This document shows, piece after piece, positions 7,414 to 17,706 of a stretch of DNA of 64,000 nt (positions are counted from its first letter, which is position 1; each line of letters begins with the position of its first letter). The stretch covers positions 1,612,001 through 1,676,000 of the forward strand of contig NZ_JBBLYU010000001.1 in the NCBI RefSeq assembly GCF_037911135.1. Reading direction: 5' to 3'. A program made the position numbers and the translations under genes. This DNA is from Phaeobacter sp. A36a-5a. GTDB lineage: Bacteria; Pseudomonadota; Alphaproteobacteria; Rhodobacterales; Rhodobacteraceae. Below the pieces are notes generated by a model. The model did not search any database. It saw only the letters and a program-made list of their open reading frames with translations, and was not told where the DNA came from.

Positions 7414-9171
7414 TTAGACCTTGCCCTCGGCCAGGCTTAAATGATCCGGCTTCAGCCCATCGTCATAGCGCTGGATCGCCTTTGTTAGAAGCGCCTCGAA
7501 ATCGCGGACATATTGCTCGGTATCATACAGCGGCGTGGTGGCGATATTCGCCTTCAGCTTCTCGCGCAGCGCCTGTCGTTCCTCGGCGTTTCGGGCCAGC
7601 CGCAGCGCCAGCGCGCGATACTCCTCCTCCGTCTCGGCAATCAGCTCAGGACAACCCACGGCGGTGACGACGCTCGCCGCGACCCGCGCCGCAAACTGCT
7701 GCCCCGGTTTGGTCACCACCGGAACACCCGACCACAGCGTCTCACTCGCCGTGGTGTGGGCATTACAGGCAAAGGTATCAAGAAAGATATCCGCCAGCGG
7801 CAGACGCGCAATGTGATGGGGAGTAGGACAACGCCCGGCAAAGACGATCCGATCCGCCGGCACGCCACGAGCCTCCGCCTCCTTGCGGATGTTATCACGG
7901 ATCACACCAGGCACCGCAAGGAACCACAGGACACTGCCATCGACCTCCTTAAGCAGGTCCATCCAGATGTCGAACTCCGCCGGGGAAACCTTGTTATGGT
8001 TGTTGAACGAACAGAAAACCACCGCATCCTCGGGCAGCCCCATATCCGCGCGGGTCGGTCCGGTCTCGGGATGGGGACGACTGTTGTCATTTACCTGATA
8101 GCAATTCGGCATATACAGGATTTTTTCTGAGAAATGGCGCCGCCCCTCTTTTGGTACGGTGACAGCGTCAGCGACGAAATAGTCCATCGCGGGCATTCCC
8201 GTGGTGCCTGGGTAGCCGAGATAGGAGATCTGCACCGGTGCCGCGCGAAAGCCGAATATCGTTGGCCTTGCGTCTTTGGTGTAGCCTTTCAGATCGATCG
8301 CGATGTCCAGACTGTCCCCCCGGGCCAGCTCCGCGACATCCTCGTCTTTCAGGTTATGGATCGGCCGGTAGCAGTCGGCAGCGTCGAGCACGCGCTGACG
8401 CATGACATCGCTTGGTTCGCGGCTGTAGTCATAGATGTAGATTTCGTAGTTATCACGGTCATGCAATTCGAAGTGGCGCGCCATCAGGAACATGGTCGCG
8501 TGATTGAAGAAATCGCAGGAGAAATAGCCAATCCGGATCTTGCGACCAGCCACCGGAGTCCTGTTGAACTTACGGGCCACTTTCCGTTCGGAAATCGTCA
8601 CCTTGTTCTTCGTCTTGCTCACCACGCGTTTCTTCTGCAACGCGGCGTCATCGACATAGAGCAGCGTGGTGAACGGATCGCCGTTGGCCGGGTCGTTATC
8701 GAGGATCCTCAGCTTGTTCTTCTGATCCTTGTAGACGGTCCAGTCGCAAAGGTTCATCTGCGACTGCACAAGCCGGGAGACATTCATCGCATTTTCCGGT
8801 TCGATCTGATAAACCGCCTCAAAGAAGCCAACGGCATCTGTCAGCTTGTCCATCAGAAACAGAATGGTCCCGATCGCGCTGAGCCATTTCGGATTGGTCG
8901 GCTCAAGTTTAAGCGCACCCATAAGATGCTTCAGCGCCAGTTCGTATTTTTTCTCCTGCATGAAGCTGGAAGCAATCTCCGCATGCAGCGTCGCGTTGTC
9001 CGGCTCAAAGGCAAGCGCGCGGGTCGCAAAGTCGCGCGCGCGTGGATAGTCAGCCTCGATAAAGGCACGCCCCGCCTCTGCTTTCAGCGCCAGCGCCGGC
9101 GATGGCGCCGGAGTTTCCAGCCTGCGACGCGCTGATTTCGGAAGATGTTTGGTGCGCAATGGCTTGTTCAT
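7414..9171 (-). CDS. TPR / SPINDLY-type O-linked N-acetylglucosamine transferase family (GT41)
   Basis: A 585-residue cytosolic protein. TPR-like repeats occupy about residues 25-165 (KAEAGRAFIEADYPRARDFATRALAF and following). A GT41 catalytic region spans about 200-565, with RIGYFSCDFFNHATMF, FRAAPVQISYLGYPGTTG, FCSFNNHNKVSP and SETLWSGVPVVTKPG. Family members transfer sugars from UDP-sugars to Ser/Thr of proteins; in bacteria many modify surface or flagellar proteins. The acceptor is not identifiable: no flagellin or adhesin gene is adjacent. The basic N terminus shows no signal peptide. It is monocistronic and divergent from the acyl-CoA dehydrogenase operon. Confidence 0.85.
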   Translation of the reverse strand: MNKPLRTKHLPKSARRRLETPAPSPALALKAEAGRAFIEADYPRARDFATRALAFEPDNATLHAEIASSFMQEKKYELALKHLMGALKLEPTNPKWLSAIGTILFLMDKLTDAVGFFEAVYQIEPENAMNVSRLVQSQMNLCDWTVYKDQKNKLRILDNDPANGDPFTTLLYVDDAALQKKRVVSKTKNKVTISERKVARKFNRTPVAGRKIRIGYFSCDFFNHATMFLMARHFELHDRDNYEIYIYDYSREPSDVMRQRVLDAADCYRPIHNLKDEDVAELARGDSLDIAIDLKGYTKDARPTIFGFRAAPVQISYLGYPGTTGMPAMDYFVADAVTVPKEGRRHFSEKILYMPNCYQVNDNSRPHPETGPTRADMGLPEDAVVFCSFNNHNKVSPAEFDIWMDLLKEVDGSVLWFLAVPGVIRDNIRKEAEARGVPADRIVFAGRCPTPHHIARLPLADIFLDTFACNAHTTASETLWSGVPVVTKPGQQFAARVAASVVTAVGCPELIAETEEEYRALALRLARNAEERQALREKLKANIATTPLYDTEQYVRDFEALLTKAIQRYDDGLKPDHLSLAEGKV

Positions 9172-9478
9172 CGAAAGTCTGCCCTCAGCTGATCATCCAT
9201 GGCGGGCGATGCACCACGGTTTTTGACAAATTTCGGTCAGTTTGGAAGAAAATGCCTAAGAAACGGTTCACTTACGGCCAGATGGCACCCCTTGCGTCAA
9301 TGCCACGGTCAACCATCGGCAAACGCCGCCGGACCGACATTTCTGCACAGCAGCTTTGCACCGCTGCGGCTTGCCCTGCTGCCCTTGGGTCGCTAGAAAA
9401 TAAACAACCGTTCAATTCATGACGACCCCGGCGGGTCAGATCCGGGCCGGGCCGCGTTCACATCAGGGAGGATATGCT
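9172..9478. other. divergent intergenic region, no gene seen
   Basis: These 307 bases separate the minus-strand glycosyltransferase from the plus-strand acyl-CoA dehydrogenase. The AT-rich TTTTTGACAAATTTCGG (9221-9237) and CTAGAAAATAAACAACCG (9394-9411) are the most promoter-like parts. No convincing small ORF was found. Confidence 0.5.
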
Positions 9479-10624
9479 GTGGATTTCGCATTGACCGAGG
9501 AACAGACCGCCATTTTCGATATGGCTTTCGCCTTTGGACAGGAGCATATCGCCCCCTTCGCCCGCCAGTGGGAGGCCGAAGGCACCATTCCGAAATCACT
9601 CTGGCCGCAGATCGGCGAGCTGGGGTTCGGCGCGCTTTATGTCTCCGAGGAAACCGGCGGCGCGGGGCTGTCCCGGCTGGATGCCACATTGGTCTTTGAG
9701 GCGCTGTCGATGGCCTGCCCGTCTGTTGCCGCCTTCCTGTCGATCCACAATATGTGCGCCAAGATGCTCGACAGCTTTGCCAGCGACGAGATGAAGGCCC
9801 GGATCATGCCCGACATCCTGTCGATGCAGACCGTGCTCAGCTACTGTCTGACCGAACCCGGCTCCGGCTCCGATGCCGCCGCCCTCAAAACCCGCGCCAC
9901 CAAGACCAACGAGGGCTACACCCTCAACGGCACCAAGGCATTCATCTCCGGTGGCGGCTACTCTGACGCCTATGTCTGCATGGTGCGCACCGGCGAAGAC
10001 GGCCCCAAGGGGATCTCCACCGTCTATGTCGAAGATGGCACGGCGGGCCTCAGCTTTGGCGGGCTTGAGGAAAAAATGGGCTGGAAGAGCCAGCCCACCG
10101 CGCAGGTCCAGTTCGACGACTGCACGATCCCGGCCAATAACCTGGTCGGCGAAGAAGGCAGCGGCTTCAAATACGCGATGAAGGGTCTCGACGGCGGGCG
10201 CCTGAATATCGCCTCCTGCTCGCTCGGGGCTGCGCAGCAGGCGCTGACCATGACCCTGAAATACATGTCCGAACGCAAGGCCTTTAGCAAATCTATCGAC
10301 CAGTTTCAGGGGCTGCAATTCCGTCTTGCCGATATGGAAATCGAATTGCAGGCGGCCCGTGTATTCCTGCGTCAGGCGGCGTGGAAGCTGGATCAGGGCG
10401 CGCCGGATGCCTCCAAACACTGCGCGATGGCAAAGAAATTTGTCACCGAAGCAGGCTCCAAAGTGGTGGATCAATGTTTGCAGCTGCATGGCGGCTACGG
10501 CTATCTTGCCGATTACGGCATCGAAAAACTGGTGCGTGATCTGCGCGTCCACCAGATCCTGGAAGGCACCAATGAAATCATGCGGGTGATTACCGCGCGC
10601 CATATGCTGGCGGAAAACCACTGA
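9479..10624 (+). CDS. acyl-CoA dehydrogenase, probably isobutyryl-CoA dehydrogenase
   Basis: An FAD-dependent flavoenzyme that would oxidise isobutyryl-CoA to methacrylyl-CoA in valine catabolism. The 381 residues match the family. Conserved features are CLTEPGSGSDAA, QFQGLQFRLADME, LHGGYGYLADYG and the C-terminal EGTNEIMR. The frame extends upstream to 9419, but AGGGAGG at 9465-9471 positions the ribosome on GTG 9479, which begins the homologous VDFALTEEQ; the GTG start is therefore chosen. It is the first gene of a tight operon with the hydrolase and mmsB. The isobutyryl specificity is inferred mainly from that context. Confidence 0.88.
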   Translation: MDFALTEEQTAIFDMAFAFGQEHIAPFARQWEAEGTIPKSLWPQIGELGFGALYVSEETGGAGLSRLDATLVFEALSMACPSVAAFLSIHNMCAKMLDSFASDEMKARIMPDILSMQTVLSYCLTEPGSGSDAAALKTRATKTNEGYTLNGTKAFISGGGYSDAYVCMVRTGEDGPKGISTVYVEDGTAGLSFGGLEEKMGWKSQPTAQVQFDDCTIPANNLVGEEGSGFKYAMKGLDGGRLNIASCSLGAAQQALTMTLKYMSERKAFSKSIDQFQGLQFRLADMEIELQAARVFLRQAAWKLDQGAPDASKHCAMAKKFVTEAGSKVVDQCLQLHGGYGYLADYGIEKLVRDLRVHQILEGTNEIMRVITARHMLAENH

Positions 10625-10631
10625 GGCTGAC

Positions 10632-11672
10632 ATGAGCGATATTGATATCCGCATCACCGGCCGCGCCGGGCGGATCACCCTGACCCGTGGCAAGGCGCTG
10701 AATGCGCTGAGTTATGACATGTGTCTGGCGGTCGATGCCGCCCTCAGGGCCTGGGCAACGGAGGACGCTGTCGATCTGGTGGTCATGGACGCCGAGGGCG
10801 AAAAAGCCTTCTGCGCCGGCGGTGACATTGCCGAACTCTACCAGACCGGCACCAGTGGCGACTATGACTATGGTCGCCGGTTTTGGCGCGACGAATACCG
10901 TATGAACGCCCGGATCTTCGAATATCCCAAACCGGTGGTCAGCTTCCTTCAGGGGTTTGTCATGGGTGGCGGCGTCGGTCTTGGCTGCCACGGCACCCAT
11001 CGCATTGTCGGCGACAGCACACGTATTGCCATGCCCGAGGTCGGCATCGGCCTCATCCCCGATGTGGGCGGCAGCCTGATGCTGGCTCTGGCGCCCGGTC
11101 GGCTTGGTGAATATCTGGGCCTCACCGGTGCGCGCATGACGGCGGCCGACGCGATCTACGCAGGCTTTGCCGACCATTACATTCCCGAGGTCAGCTGGCC
11201 TGCGCTGATTTCGGAGCTTGAGCAGACCGGCCGTGCCGAGAGTCTCGAAAGCAGCGCAGAGACCGCCCCCGAAGGGCAGATGGCCGCGCTGCGTGCCGAC
11301 ATTGACCGCAGCTTTGGCGGCGAGGCGCTTGGCGATATCCTGACTGCGCTCAATCATGAGGCCAGCAGCTTTGCCGAGGACACGCTGAAAACCCTCCGCC
11401 GCAATTCGCCGCTATCAATGGCCTGCACCGTCGAGCTGCTGCACCGGCTGCGCCTTGGCAGCATGAGTATTCGCAAAGCGCTGGAACTGGAGTATCGCTT
11501 TACTCACCGCGCAATGGAAAAGGGCGATTTTCTGGAGGGCATCCGCGCCCAGATCATTGACAAGGACCGCCAGCCCAAATGGCAATATGCAGATCGTGAA
11601 GTGCCTGCTACCGCTGTCAGCCAGATGCTGATGCCACTGGCCCGCGACACGCTGCAGTTCGAGGAGGAGTAA
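10632..11672 (+). CDS. enoyl-CoA hydratase/isomerase family, probable 3-hydroxyisobutyryl-CoA hydrolase
   Basis: A 346-residue crotonase-fold protein. The length and the motifs AFCAGGDIAELY, GFVMGGGVGLGCHG and MPEVGIGLIPDVGG match 3-hydroxyisobutyryl-CoA hydrolases rather than the roughly 260-residue hydratases. It would release free 3-hydroxyisobutyrate and CoA in valine degradation. It starts 7 bases after the dehydrogenase stop and ends 3 bases before mmsB, so it is surely cotranscribed. The preceding step, methacrylyl-CoA hydration, has no dedicated gene in the window. Confidence 0.88.
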   Translation: MSDIDIRITGRAGRITLTRGKALNALSYDMCLAVDAALRAWATEDAVDLVVMDAEGEKAFCAGGDIAELYQTGTSGDYDYGRRFWRDEYRMNARIFEYPKPVVSFLQGFVMGGGVGLGCHGTHRIVGDSTRIAMPEVGIGLIPDVGGSLMLALAPGRLGEYLGLTGARMTAADAIYAGFADHYIPEVSWPALISELEQTGRAESLESSAETAPEGQMAALRADIDRSFGGEALGDILTALNHEASSFAEDTLKTLRRNSPLSMACTVELLHRLRLGSMSIRKALELEYRFTHRAMEKGDFLEGIRAQIIDKDRQPKWQYADREVPATAVSQMLMPLARDTLQFEEE

Positions 11673-11675
11673 GAC

Positions 11676-12551
11676 ATGAACATCGGATTTATCGGTCTCG
11701 GCAATATGGGGGCCCCAATGGCCGCCAATCTGGCAAAGGCAGGCCACACCGTCACCGGCTTTGACATGGCGGATGTCTCGATCGAGGGCGTCACCATGGC
11801 GGCCTCCGCCGCTGAGGCCGCGACCGGCGCAGAGGTGGTGATCACGATGCTGCCCAACGGCGAGATCCTGCGCTCGGTTGCCGATGACGTGATCCCCGCA
11901 ATGGCGACCGGTGCTGCATTGGTTGACTGCTCTACCGTCGACGTCGACAGCGCCCGCGCGGTCGCCGATCGTGCCGGGTCGGCCAATCTGATGTTTGTCG
12001 ACGCCCCGGTTTCCGGCGGTATTGGTGGCGCATCGGCCGGCACGCTGACCTTCATGGCCGGTGGCAGCCAGGCCGCCTTCGACGCAGCCAAGCCGCTGTT
12101 TGACGTGATGGGACAAAAGGCTGTGCACTGCGGCGATGCCGGCGCCGGTCAGGCCGCCAAGATCTGTAACAACATGATCCTCGGCATCACCATGATCGGC
12201 ACCTGCGAGGCCTTTGCCCTTGCCGACAAACTGGGTCTCGACCGTCAGAAGATGTTCGATGTGGTCTCCACCTCCTCTGGCTACAGCTGGTCGATGAACG
12301 CCTATTGCCCGGCGCCGGGGGTTGGCCCGCAGTCGCCTGCCGATAATGACTACAAACCCGGGTTTGCCGCCGAGCTGATGCTGAAAGATCTGCGTCTGGC
12401 CCAGCAGGCCGCCCATAGCGCCGATGCCGACACGCCGATGGGGGCGCTGGCGCAGGCGCTTTATTCCATGTTTGTTGAGGAAGAAGGCGGCGCAGGCAAG
12501 GATTTCAGCGCCATGTTGCCGCGCTTCGCGGCCCGCAGCCGCCACGATTGA
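11676..12551 (+). CDS. mmsB: 3-hydroxyisobutyrate dehydrogenase
   Basis: An NAD-dependent enzyme that oxidises 3-hydroxyisobutyrate to methylmalonate semialdehyde, the substrate of mmsA (3673-5172). The 291 residues are the typical length. The Rossmann motif GFIGLGNMGAPMA is at residues 4-16. DAPVSGGIGGASAGTLTFM is the substrate-binding signature, and GAGQAAKICNNM carries the catalytic Lys. It is the last gene of the operon, 3 bases after the hydrolase, and ends at a strong terminator. Confidence 0.93.
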   Translation: MNIGFIGLGNMGAPMAANLAKAGHTVTGFDMADVSIEGVTMAASAAEAATGAEVVITMLPNGEILRSVADDVIPAMATGAALVDCSTVDVDSARAVADRAGSANLMFVDAPVSGGIGGASAGTLTFMAGGSQAAFDAAKPLFDVMGQKAVHCGDAGAGQAAKICNNMILGITMIGTCEAFALADKLGLDRQKMFDVVSTSSGYSWSMNAYCPAPGVGPQSPADNDYKPGFAAELMLKDLRLAQQAAHSADADTPMGALAQALYSMFVEEEGGAGKDFSAMLPRFAARSRHD

Positions 12552-12634
12552 ACCGACAGCTGAGCCTTTTGTCTCCGCCAGATCCGGCCCCCCGTGACCT
12601 GACGCCTGACTTAGAGTTCGTAAAAAACACCCGG

Positions 12635-12666
12635 ACGCCGCACCCATTCCGGGCTGCGGCGTTTTT
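12635..12666 (+). terminator. mmsB operon terminator
   Basis: ACGCCGCA (12635-12642) pairs with TGCGGCGT (12655-12662), followed by TTTTT. Confidence 0.88.
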
Positions 12667-12768
12667 CTCTGATTTGGCGTTATTCACGCATTTTGATGCT
12701 GCCGCCCTCAGGCGCTTTACAAGCGGGGAAATAAATAAAATGATCAACAGTTTTTCGGGAAACTTTCG

Positions 12769-12788
12769 TTAACAGACAATTAATTAAC
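12769..12788. promoter_or_regulatory. CtrA-like box
   Basis: TTAA (12769-12772), seven bases, TTAA (12780-12783) and immediately TTAAC (12784-12788) match the alphaproteobacterial CtrA consensus TTAA-N7-TTAA(C). No protein gene follows on either strand within a few hundred bases. Confidence 0.4.
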
Positions 12789-13046
12789 AGATCTTCACAT
12801 TAGGAAATGTAAAATTATTATTTTTACGTAAGGCGACGCGTTAACTTTTTCCTAGACGCATGAATATTCATATGTCAACCTACGAATAGATCAGCCAAAT
12901 ATCTGATCCCCCCTGACGATGCGGCTAAAAATGGCCACTCTCTCTGGAAGCAATCCGGGCCCTATTTCGTTAATTGGCAGTAGGCCGATGGCGTATAGAC
13001 ATTAATACGGCAATTATCAGGAAAGGACCGACCTATATATAAGCGA

Positions 13047-13298
13047 CACTTTGCGAATACGTAAGAAACGACACTGAACCCCCACCGGTATCGTCTATTT
13101 CGTCGCATTTACACAGGTTCGCTTGGCTTCTGAGAAGAAGACTTCCACGCCAATTGGATTAAACGATTTTGGTTTGCGGCATCTGCTGCCTGCGCCCCTC
13201 GTCCGCAGGCTCTCCCCCACCCCCCCGAAGGGTGCCGCGCCGTCCCAATCCAGCTCTGTGGAAAGCGCCGCTGACAGAATGTCGGCGGCGCTTCGTCT
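13047..13298 (+). ncRNA. possible small RNA transcript
   Basis: TTATCA (13014-13019) and the ATATAT block (13035-13040) could be -35 and -10 elements with a 15-16 base spacer, giving a start near 13047. The intrinsic terminator ends at 13298. The predicted product is about 250 nt. This is only a transcription-unit prediction, and the RNA matches no family I recognise. Confidence 0.22.
13263..13298 (+). terminator. intrinsic terminator with no obvious upstream gene
   Basis: AAGCGCCGC (13263-13271) pairs with GCGGCGCTT (13285-13293), followed by CGTCTTTTT. The T run is on the plus strand. The hairpin could also help to end uvrA transcripts arriving from the other side. Confidence 0.7.
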
Positions 13299-13405
13299 TT
13301 TTAGGCTTCGTCGTTTCAGGATACCGTTTCGCAGGACACTGGCAGGATCGACTCAGCGCGACAGGGACTATGTCCCGCCACAGACTGACCGCCGCGCCTG
13401 GCGGA

Positions 13406-16282
13406 TCACTCCGCCGCCAGGCTGCGCGCCTTCAGGATATCCTTCAGGTAGTGGCCGGTATGGCTGCCTTCGGTGGCGGCAACCTCCTCGGGTGTGCCTG
13501 CGGCCACGATCTGACCGCCGCCGTCACCACCTTCAGGACCGATATCAATGATCCAGTCGGCGGTTTTGATCACATCTAGGTTATGCTCGATCACCACGAC
13601 GGAATTGCCCTGATCGACCAGCTCATGCAGCACTTCCAGCAGCTTGCGTACATCCTCGAAATGCAGACCAGTTGTCGGCTCGTCCAGAATATAGAGCGTC
13701 CGCCCGGTTGAGCGTTTGGCAAGTTCCTTTGACAGCTTGACCCGCTGCGCCTCGCCGCCGGACAGGGTGGTCGCCTGCTGGCCCACCTTGATATAGCCAA
13801 GGCCCACCCGCATCAGCGCATCCATCTTGTCACGGATGGACGGCACCGCCTGGAAGAACTGCTGCGCATCCTCCACCGTCATATCCAGCACATCGGCAAT
13901 CGACTTGCCCTTGAACTGGATCTCCAGCGTCTCACGGTTATAGCGTGCGCCCTTGCAGGTTTCGCATTCGACATAGACATCCGGCAGGAAGTGCATCTCG
14001 ATCTTGATCACCCCGTCACCCTGACAGGCCTCGCAGCGACCGCCCTTCACGTTGAAGGAAAACCGACCCGGTTTGTAGCCGCGCGTCTTTGACTCCGGCA
14101 GCCCTGCAAACCATTCGCGGATCGGGGTAAAAGCACCGGTGTAGGTCGCCGGATTTGACCGTGGCGTCCGGCCAATCGGGCGCTGGTCGATGTCGATCAC
14201 CTTGTCCAGATGCTCCAGCCCCTTGATCGTCTCGCAGGGCGCCGGTGTCTGACGCGCGCCGTTCAATCGCATGGAGGCGGTCTTGAACAGCGTCTCAATC
14301 GTCAGCGTGGATTTGCCGCCGCCAGAGACGCCGGACACACAGAGGAATTTGCCCAGCGGAAACTCCGCCGTCACCTCTTTCAGGTTGTTGCCGGTGGCCT
14401 TCACCACTTTCACCGATTTGCCATTGCCCTTGCGCCGCTCGGCGGGGACCGCGATCTCACGCTTGCCGGACAGATATTGCCCGGTGATCGAGGCTTCATC
14501 GGCCGCGATCATCTCCGGCGTGCCATGGCTGACCACCTGGCCGCCATGCACCCCGGCACCCGGACCGATGTCAAAAACATAATCCGCCTCGCGGATCGCA
14601 TCCTCGTCATGTTCGACAACAATCACCGTATTGCCCTGATCGCGCAGGTTTTTCAGCGTCTCCAGCAGCCGGTCATTGTCGCGCTGATGCAGCCCGATAG
14701 AAGGTTCATCCAGCACATAGAGAACGCCCGTCAGACCAGAGCCGATCTGCGACGCCAGACGGATCCGCTGGCTTTCGCCACCGGAGAGCGTGCCGGCATT
14801 GCGGCTGAGCGTCAGATATTCCAGACCAACATTGTTGAGGAAACCCAGACGTTCGCGGATCTCCTTCACGATGGCGCGGGCGATTTCCTGTTTCTGCGTC
14901 GACAGGTGGTTGGGCACATCCTCGATCCAGGCCAGCGCCTCGCGGATCGACATCTGCACCACCTGCCCCACATGCAGCCCGGCGATCTTGACCGCCAGCG
15001 CCTCTTCGCGCAGCCGGTAGCCTTCGCAGGTGCCACAGGGGCGGTTATTCTGATAGCGTTCGAACTCCTCACGGATCCAGCTGGAGTCGGTCTCGCGGTA
15101 GCGGCGTTCCATATTGGGGATCACCCCCTCAAAAACCCGCGTCACCTCATAGACACGACCGCCCTCATCGTAGCGGAACTTGATTTCCTCATCGCCAGAA
15201 CCGTGCAGAAACACCTGCTGCACCTTATTGGGCAGGTCCTTCCACTTGGTGTTCTTGTCGAACTGGTAATGTTTGGCGATGGCTTCGATGGTCTGTAGGA
15301 AATAGGGCGATTTGCCCTTGCGCCAGGGCGCCAGCGCGCCGTCATAGATCTTCAGGTTCTGATCCGGCACCACCAGCCGCTCGTCAAAGAACAGCTCAAC
15401 CCCCAGACCGTCACATTCCGGGCAGGCCCCAAACGGCGCGTTAAAGGAAAACAGCCGTGGTTCGATCTCGGGAATGGTAAAACCGCTGACCGGGCAGGCA
15501 AAATTCTCGGAAAAAGTAATCCGCTCCGGCGTCGGCGCTTCTTCGCCCTCGGCCGCACGCGGGGCGGTTTCCAGAATGGCGATGCCATCAGCCAGATCCA
15601 GCGCGGTGCGCAGGCTGTCGGCCAGCCGGGTTTCCAACCCCTCACGAACCACCAGACGATCAACCACCACATCAATGTCATGGCGGAACTTCTTGTCCAA
15701 TGTCGGCGGTTCATCCAGCTCGTAGAATTCGCCATCCACCTTCACGCGCTGGAAGCCCTGCTTGCGCAGCTCGAGGAACTCCTTGCGGTACTCCCCCTTG
15801 CGGTCCCGCACAATGGGCGCCAGCAGGAAACCACGGGTACCCTCCTCCAGCGTCATGATGCGATCGACCATATCCTGCACCTGCTGCGCCTCGATCGGCA
15901 TTCCGGTGGCCGGCGAATAGGGCGTGCCCGCGCGGGCAAACAGCAGACGCAGATAATCGTAGATCTCGGTCACGGTCCCCACAGTCGAACGCGGGTTCTT
16001 CGAGGTGGTCTTCTGCTCGATGGAGATCGCAGGCGACAGGCCGCTGATGTGATCCACATCCGGCTTTTCCATCATGTCGAGGAACTGGCGCGCATAGGCC
16101 GACAGGCTCTCGACATAGCGGCGCTGGCCTTCGGCATAGATGGTATCAAACGCGAGGCTGGACTTGCCCGAGCCGGACAGGCCGGTGATCACCACCAGCT
16201 GATCGCGCGGGATATCCACGTCGATGTTTTTCAGGTTGTGCTCGCGCGCGCCGCGCACTTCGATCGATTTCAACTCAGCCAT
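13406..16282 (-). CDS. uvrA: excinuclease ABC subunit A
   Basis: The damage-recognition ATPase of nucleotide excision repair, acting with UvrB and UvrC in the cytosol. The 958 residues are full length. Walker A motifs are GLSGSGKSS near residue 34 and GVSGGGKST in the C-terminal half. ABC signatures are [12 protein letters not shown] and [12 protein letters not shown]. Zinc-binding cysteine pairs occur in [19 protein letters not shown] and CEACQGDG...CETCKGARY. It is transcribed alone. uvrB and uvrC are not in the window, and no SOS operator was identified with confidence. Confidence 0.97.
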   Translation of the reverse strand: MAELKSIEVRGAREHNLKNIDVDIPRDQLVVITGLSGSGKSSLAFDTIYAEGQRRYVESLSAYARQFLDMMEKPDVDHISGLSPAISIEQKTTSKNPRSTVGTVTEIYDYLRLLFARAGTPYSPATGMPIEAQQVQDMVDRIMTLEEGTRGFLLAPIVRDRKGEYRKEFLELRKQGFQRVKVDGEFYELDEPPTLDKKFRHDIDVVVDRLVVREGLETRLADSLRTALDLADGIAILETAPRAAEGEEAPTPERITFSENFACPVSGFTIPEIEPRLFSFNAPFGACPECDGLGVELFFDERLVVPDQNLKIYDGALAPWRKGKSPYFLQTIEAIAKHYQFDKNTKWKDLPNKVQQVFLHGSGDEEIKFRYDEGGRVYEVTRVFEGVIPNMERRYRETDSSWIREEFERYQNNRPCGTCEGYRLREEALAVKIAGLHVGQVVQMSIREALAWIEDVPNHLSTQKQEIARAIVKEIRERLGFLNNVGLEYLTLSRNAGTLSGGESQRIRLASQIGSGLTGVLYVLDEPSIGLHQRDNDRLLETLKNLRDQGNTVIVVEHDEDAIREADYVFDIGPGAGVHGGQVVSHGTPEMIAADEASITGQYLSGKREIAVPAERRKGNGKSVKVVKATGNNLKEVTAEFPLGKFLCVSGVSGGGKSTLTIETLFKTASMRLNGARQTPAPCETIKGLEHLDKVIDIDQRPIGRTPRSNPATYTGAFTPIREWFAGLPESKTRGYKPGRFSFNVKGGRCEACQGDGVIKIEMHFLPDVYVECETCKGARYNRETLEIQFKGKSIADVLDMTVEDAQQFFQAVPSIRDKMDALMRVGLGYIKVGQQATTLSGGEAQRVKLSKELAKRSTGRTLYILDEPTTGLHFEDVRKLLEVLHELVDQGNSVVVIEHNLDVIKTADWIIDIGPEGGDGGGQIVAAGTPEEVAATEGSHTGHYLKDILKARSLAAE

Positions 16283-16392
16283 ACTGCCCCCAGATTCAAC
16301 GCCAGCCGCCCTTGCGACCGGTGTCCGACCCTACAGATAGGGACTGCGCGCCGAGTCTCCAATAGAAAAAAGAGAACAGAGGGCGAACGCCT

Positions 16393-17580
16393 TCAGATAG
16401 CTGCCCTTTGCGCCCGCCGCCGGGCCAGCATCACATGCACGGCCAAGCCGCCAAGAAACAGCAGCAGCGCCATCCCCATCATCCCGTGGTATCCGCCAAG
16501 CGCAACAGCCGCCACCAACAGCGGCGTGCCAATGGCATTGCCCATATTGCCGGCCTGGCTCATCGCGCCATTGGACTGCGCCTGCTCTGCCGCCTCAGCA
16601 TTCAGCTGCGGCACGGAGGCAAAGCTGGCCCCCTGCACCAGACCAAAGGCCACCGCCAGCGCCATGCAGGCCAGCGGCAGCCCCGGCATCAGCAGCAGCC
16701 AGACCGCGCCACCAGCGGCCAGCAGGAACCCCGCCTGCACCACCCGCACCGCCGCCACCCGGCGCAGCAACCAGACCCCGAGTGTCATCGAGGTGGCAAT
16801 GCTGACCAGCGGCATGGCGCTGACCACGCCGACCCGTACGTCCGCATCCAGATGCGGCGGCAGGACCGTAAGCAGCGCCACGAAACAGGTGGTATAGAAC
16901 AGCCAGCCCGCCGCCGGGGCCACTTTGGCCGGAGAGCGGTAGATCTCAAGATGCAGGCCCGGCAGCTCCGCCAGCTTGGGCAGCGGCAGACGCGGCGGCA
17001 CCTGCACCGATTTCAGCACCCGCCCCAGCAACAGCGCCAGAACCGCCATCACCAGCGCATGGGCGCCAAACAGCGACAACAGGCCGAAACCGGCAACCAG
17101 CGGCAGGCCGAACCAGACCAGCAGTGCAAAGGACACGCCAAAGAAGGTGCTCCAGATCGACAGCGCCGTGCCACGGTGGCGCGGGCTACAGATCTGCGGG
17201 ATCAGTGTTGGGGCTGCCACCACGATCCCCAGATGCGACAGACCTTCGATCAGCCGTGTTGCCAGAAACAGACCATAAGGCAGATGCAGCGCCTGAAGCG
17301 CCGACATCGCCGCCCCGATCCACAGCGCCCAGACAAGGCTGCGGCGATAGCCGAAGGAGGCGACAAACCCGCCCGCAACCACGCCCAGCAGAATGCCCAG
17401 CACCCCGACCATGGTCACCGTCAGGCTCAGCGATGACCCCGCAGCCGGATACAGCAGCCCCAGCTGATCAAAAATGATCGCGATCTTGCCGTATTGCGCC
17501 GCTGCCCCCAGGCCGGCGACCCAGATGATCATCACCACGCCCCAGCGGGTCTGCGGTTCCTGGAGGTGGGGGGTGTTCAT
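16393..17580 (-). CDS. MFS transporter
   Basis: A 395-residue integral-membrane protein with about 12 hydrophobic helices and the loop motif around GGFVASFGYRRSLVWALWIGA. It resembles the CynX/NimT-like part of the major facilitator superfamily. The substrate cannot be assigned. The open frame continues 30 codons upstream of MNTPHLQEP, but that extension is polar and arginine-rich, so 17580, preceded by GAGGGCAG, is taken as the start. It is a single gene between uvrA and lpdA and has no dedicated regulator next to it. Confidence 0.82.
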   Translation of the reverse strand: MNTPHLQEPQTRWGVVMIIWVAGLGAAAQYGKIAIIFDQLGLLYPAAGSSLSLTVTMVGVLGILLGVVAGGFVASFGYRRSLVWALWIGAAMSALQALHLPYGLFLATRLIEGLSHLGIVVAAPTLIPQICSPRHRGTALSIWSTFFGVSFALLVWFGLPLVAGFGLLSLFGAHALVMAVLALLLGRVLKSVQVPPRLPLPKLAELPGLHLEIYRSPAKVAPAAGWLFYTTCFVALLTVLPPHLDADVRVGVVSAMPLVSIATSMTLGVWLLRRVAAVRVVQAGFLLAAGGAVWLLLMPGLPLACMALAVAFGLVQGASFASVPQLNAEAAEQAQSNGAMSQAGNMGNAIGTPLLVAAVALGGYHGMMGMALLLFLGGLAVHVMLARRRAQRAAI

Positions 17581-17706
17581 GGGGCTGCCCTCATTGCAAT
17601 TGCGCCTGGCGCTTGGAATCCGCCAAAACCGGTCGAAGCGCATGGCATAGCGCGCCCCACTGCAAAGCACCAGCCGAGCGATACATCAAACACGACCCCC
17701 CGGACG

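Larger units (their letters stand above)
12552..13405. other. 854-base AT-rich region without a protein gene
   Basis: Apart from the mmsB terminator there is no convincing coding sequence. The first half is AT-rich and contains a CtrA-like TTAA-N7-TTAA box with an adjoining TTAAC (12769-12788), a 12-base palindrome ATGAATATTCAT (12860-12871) and GATCAG-N8-CTGATC (12889-12908). The second half ends in a plus-strand intrinsic terminator (13263-13298) with no plus-strand gene before it. A regulatory RNA or a very small ORF is possible. Confidence 0.5.

Noticed and set aside
13123-13551. A plus-strand frame starting at TTG 13123.
   Set aside because: It runs through the terminator and into the antisense of uvrA; the product is low-complexity and Arg/Pro-rich.
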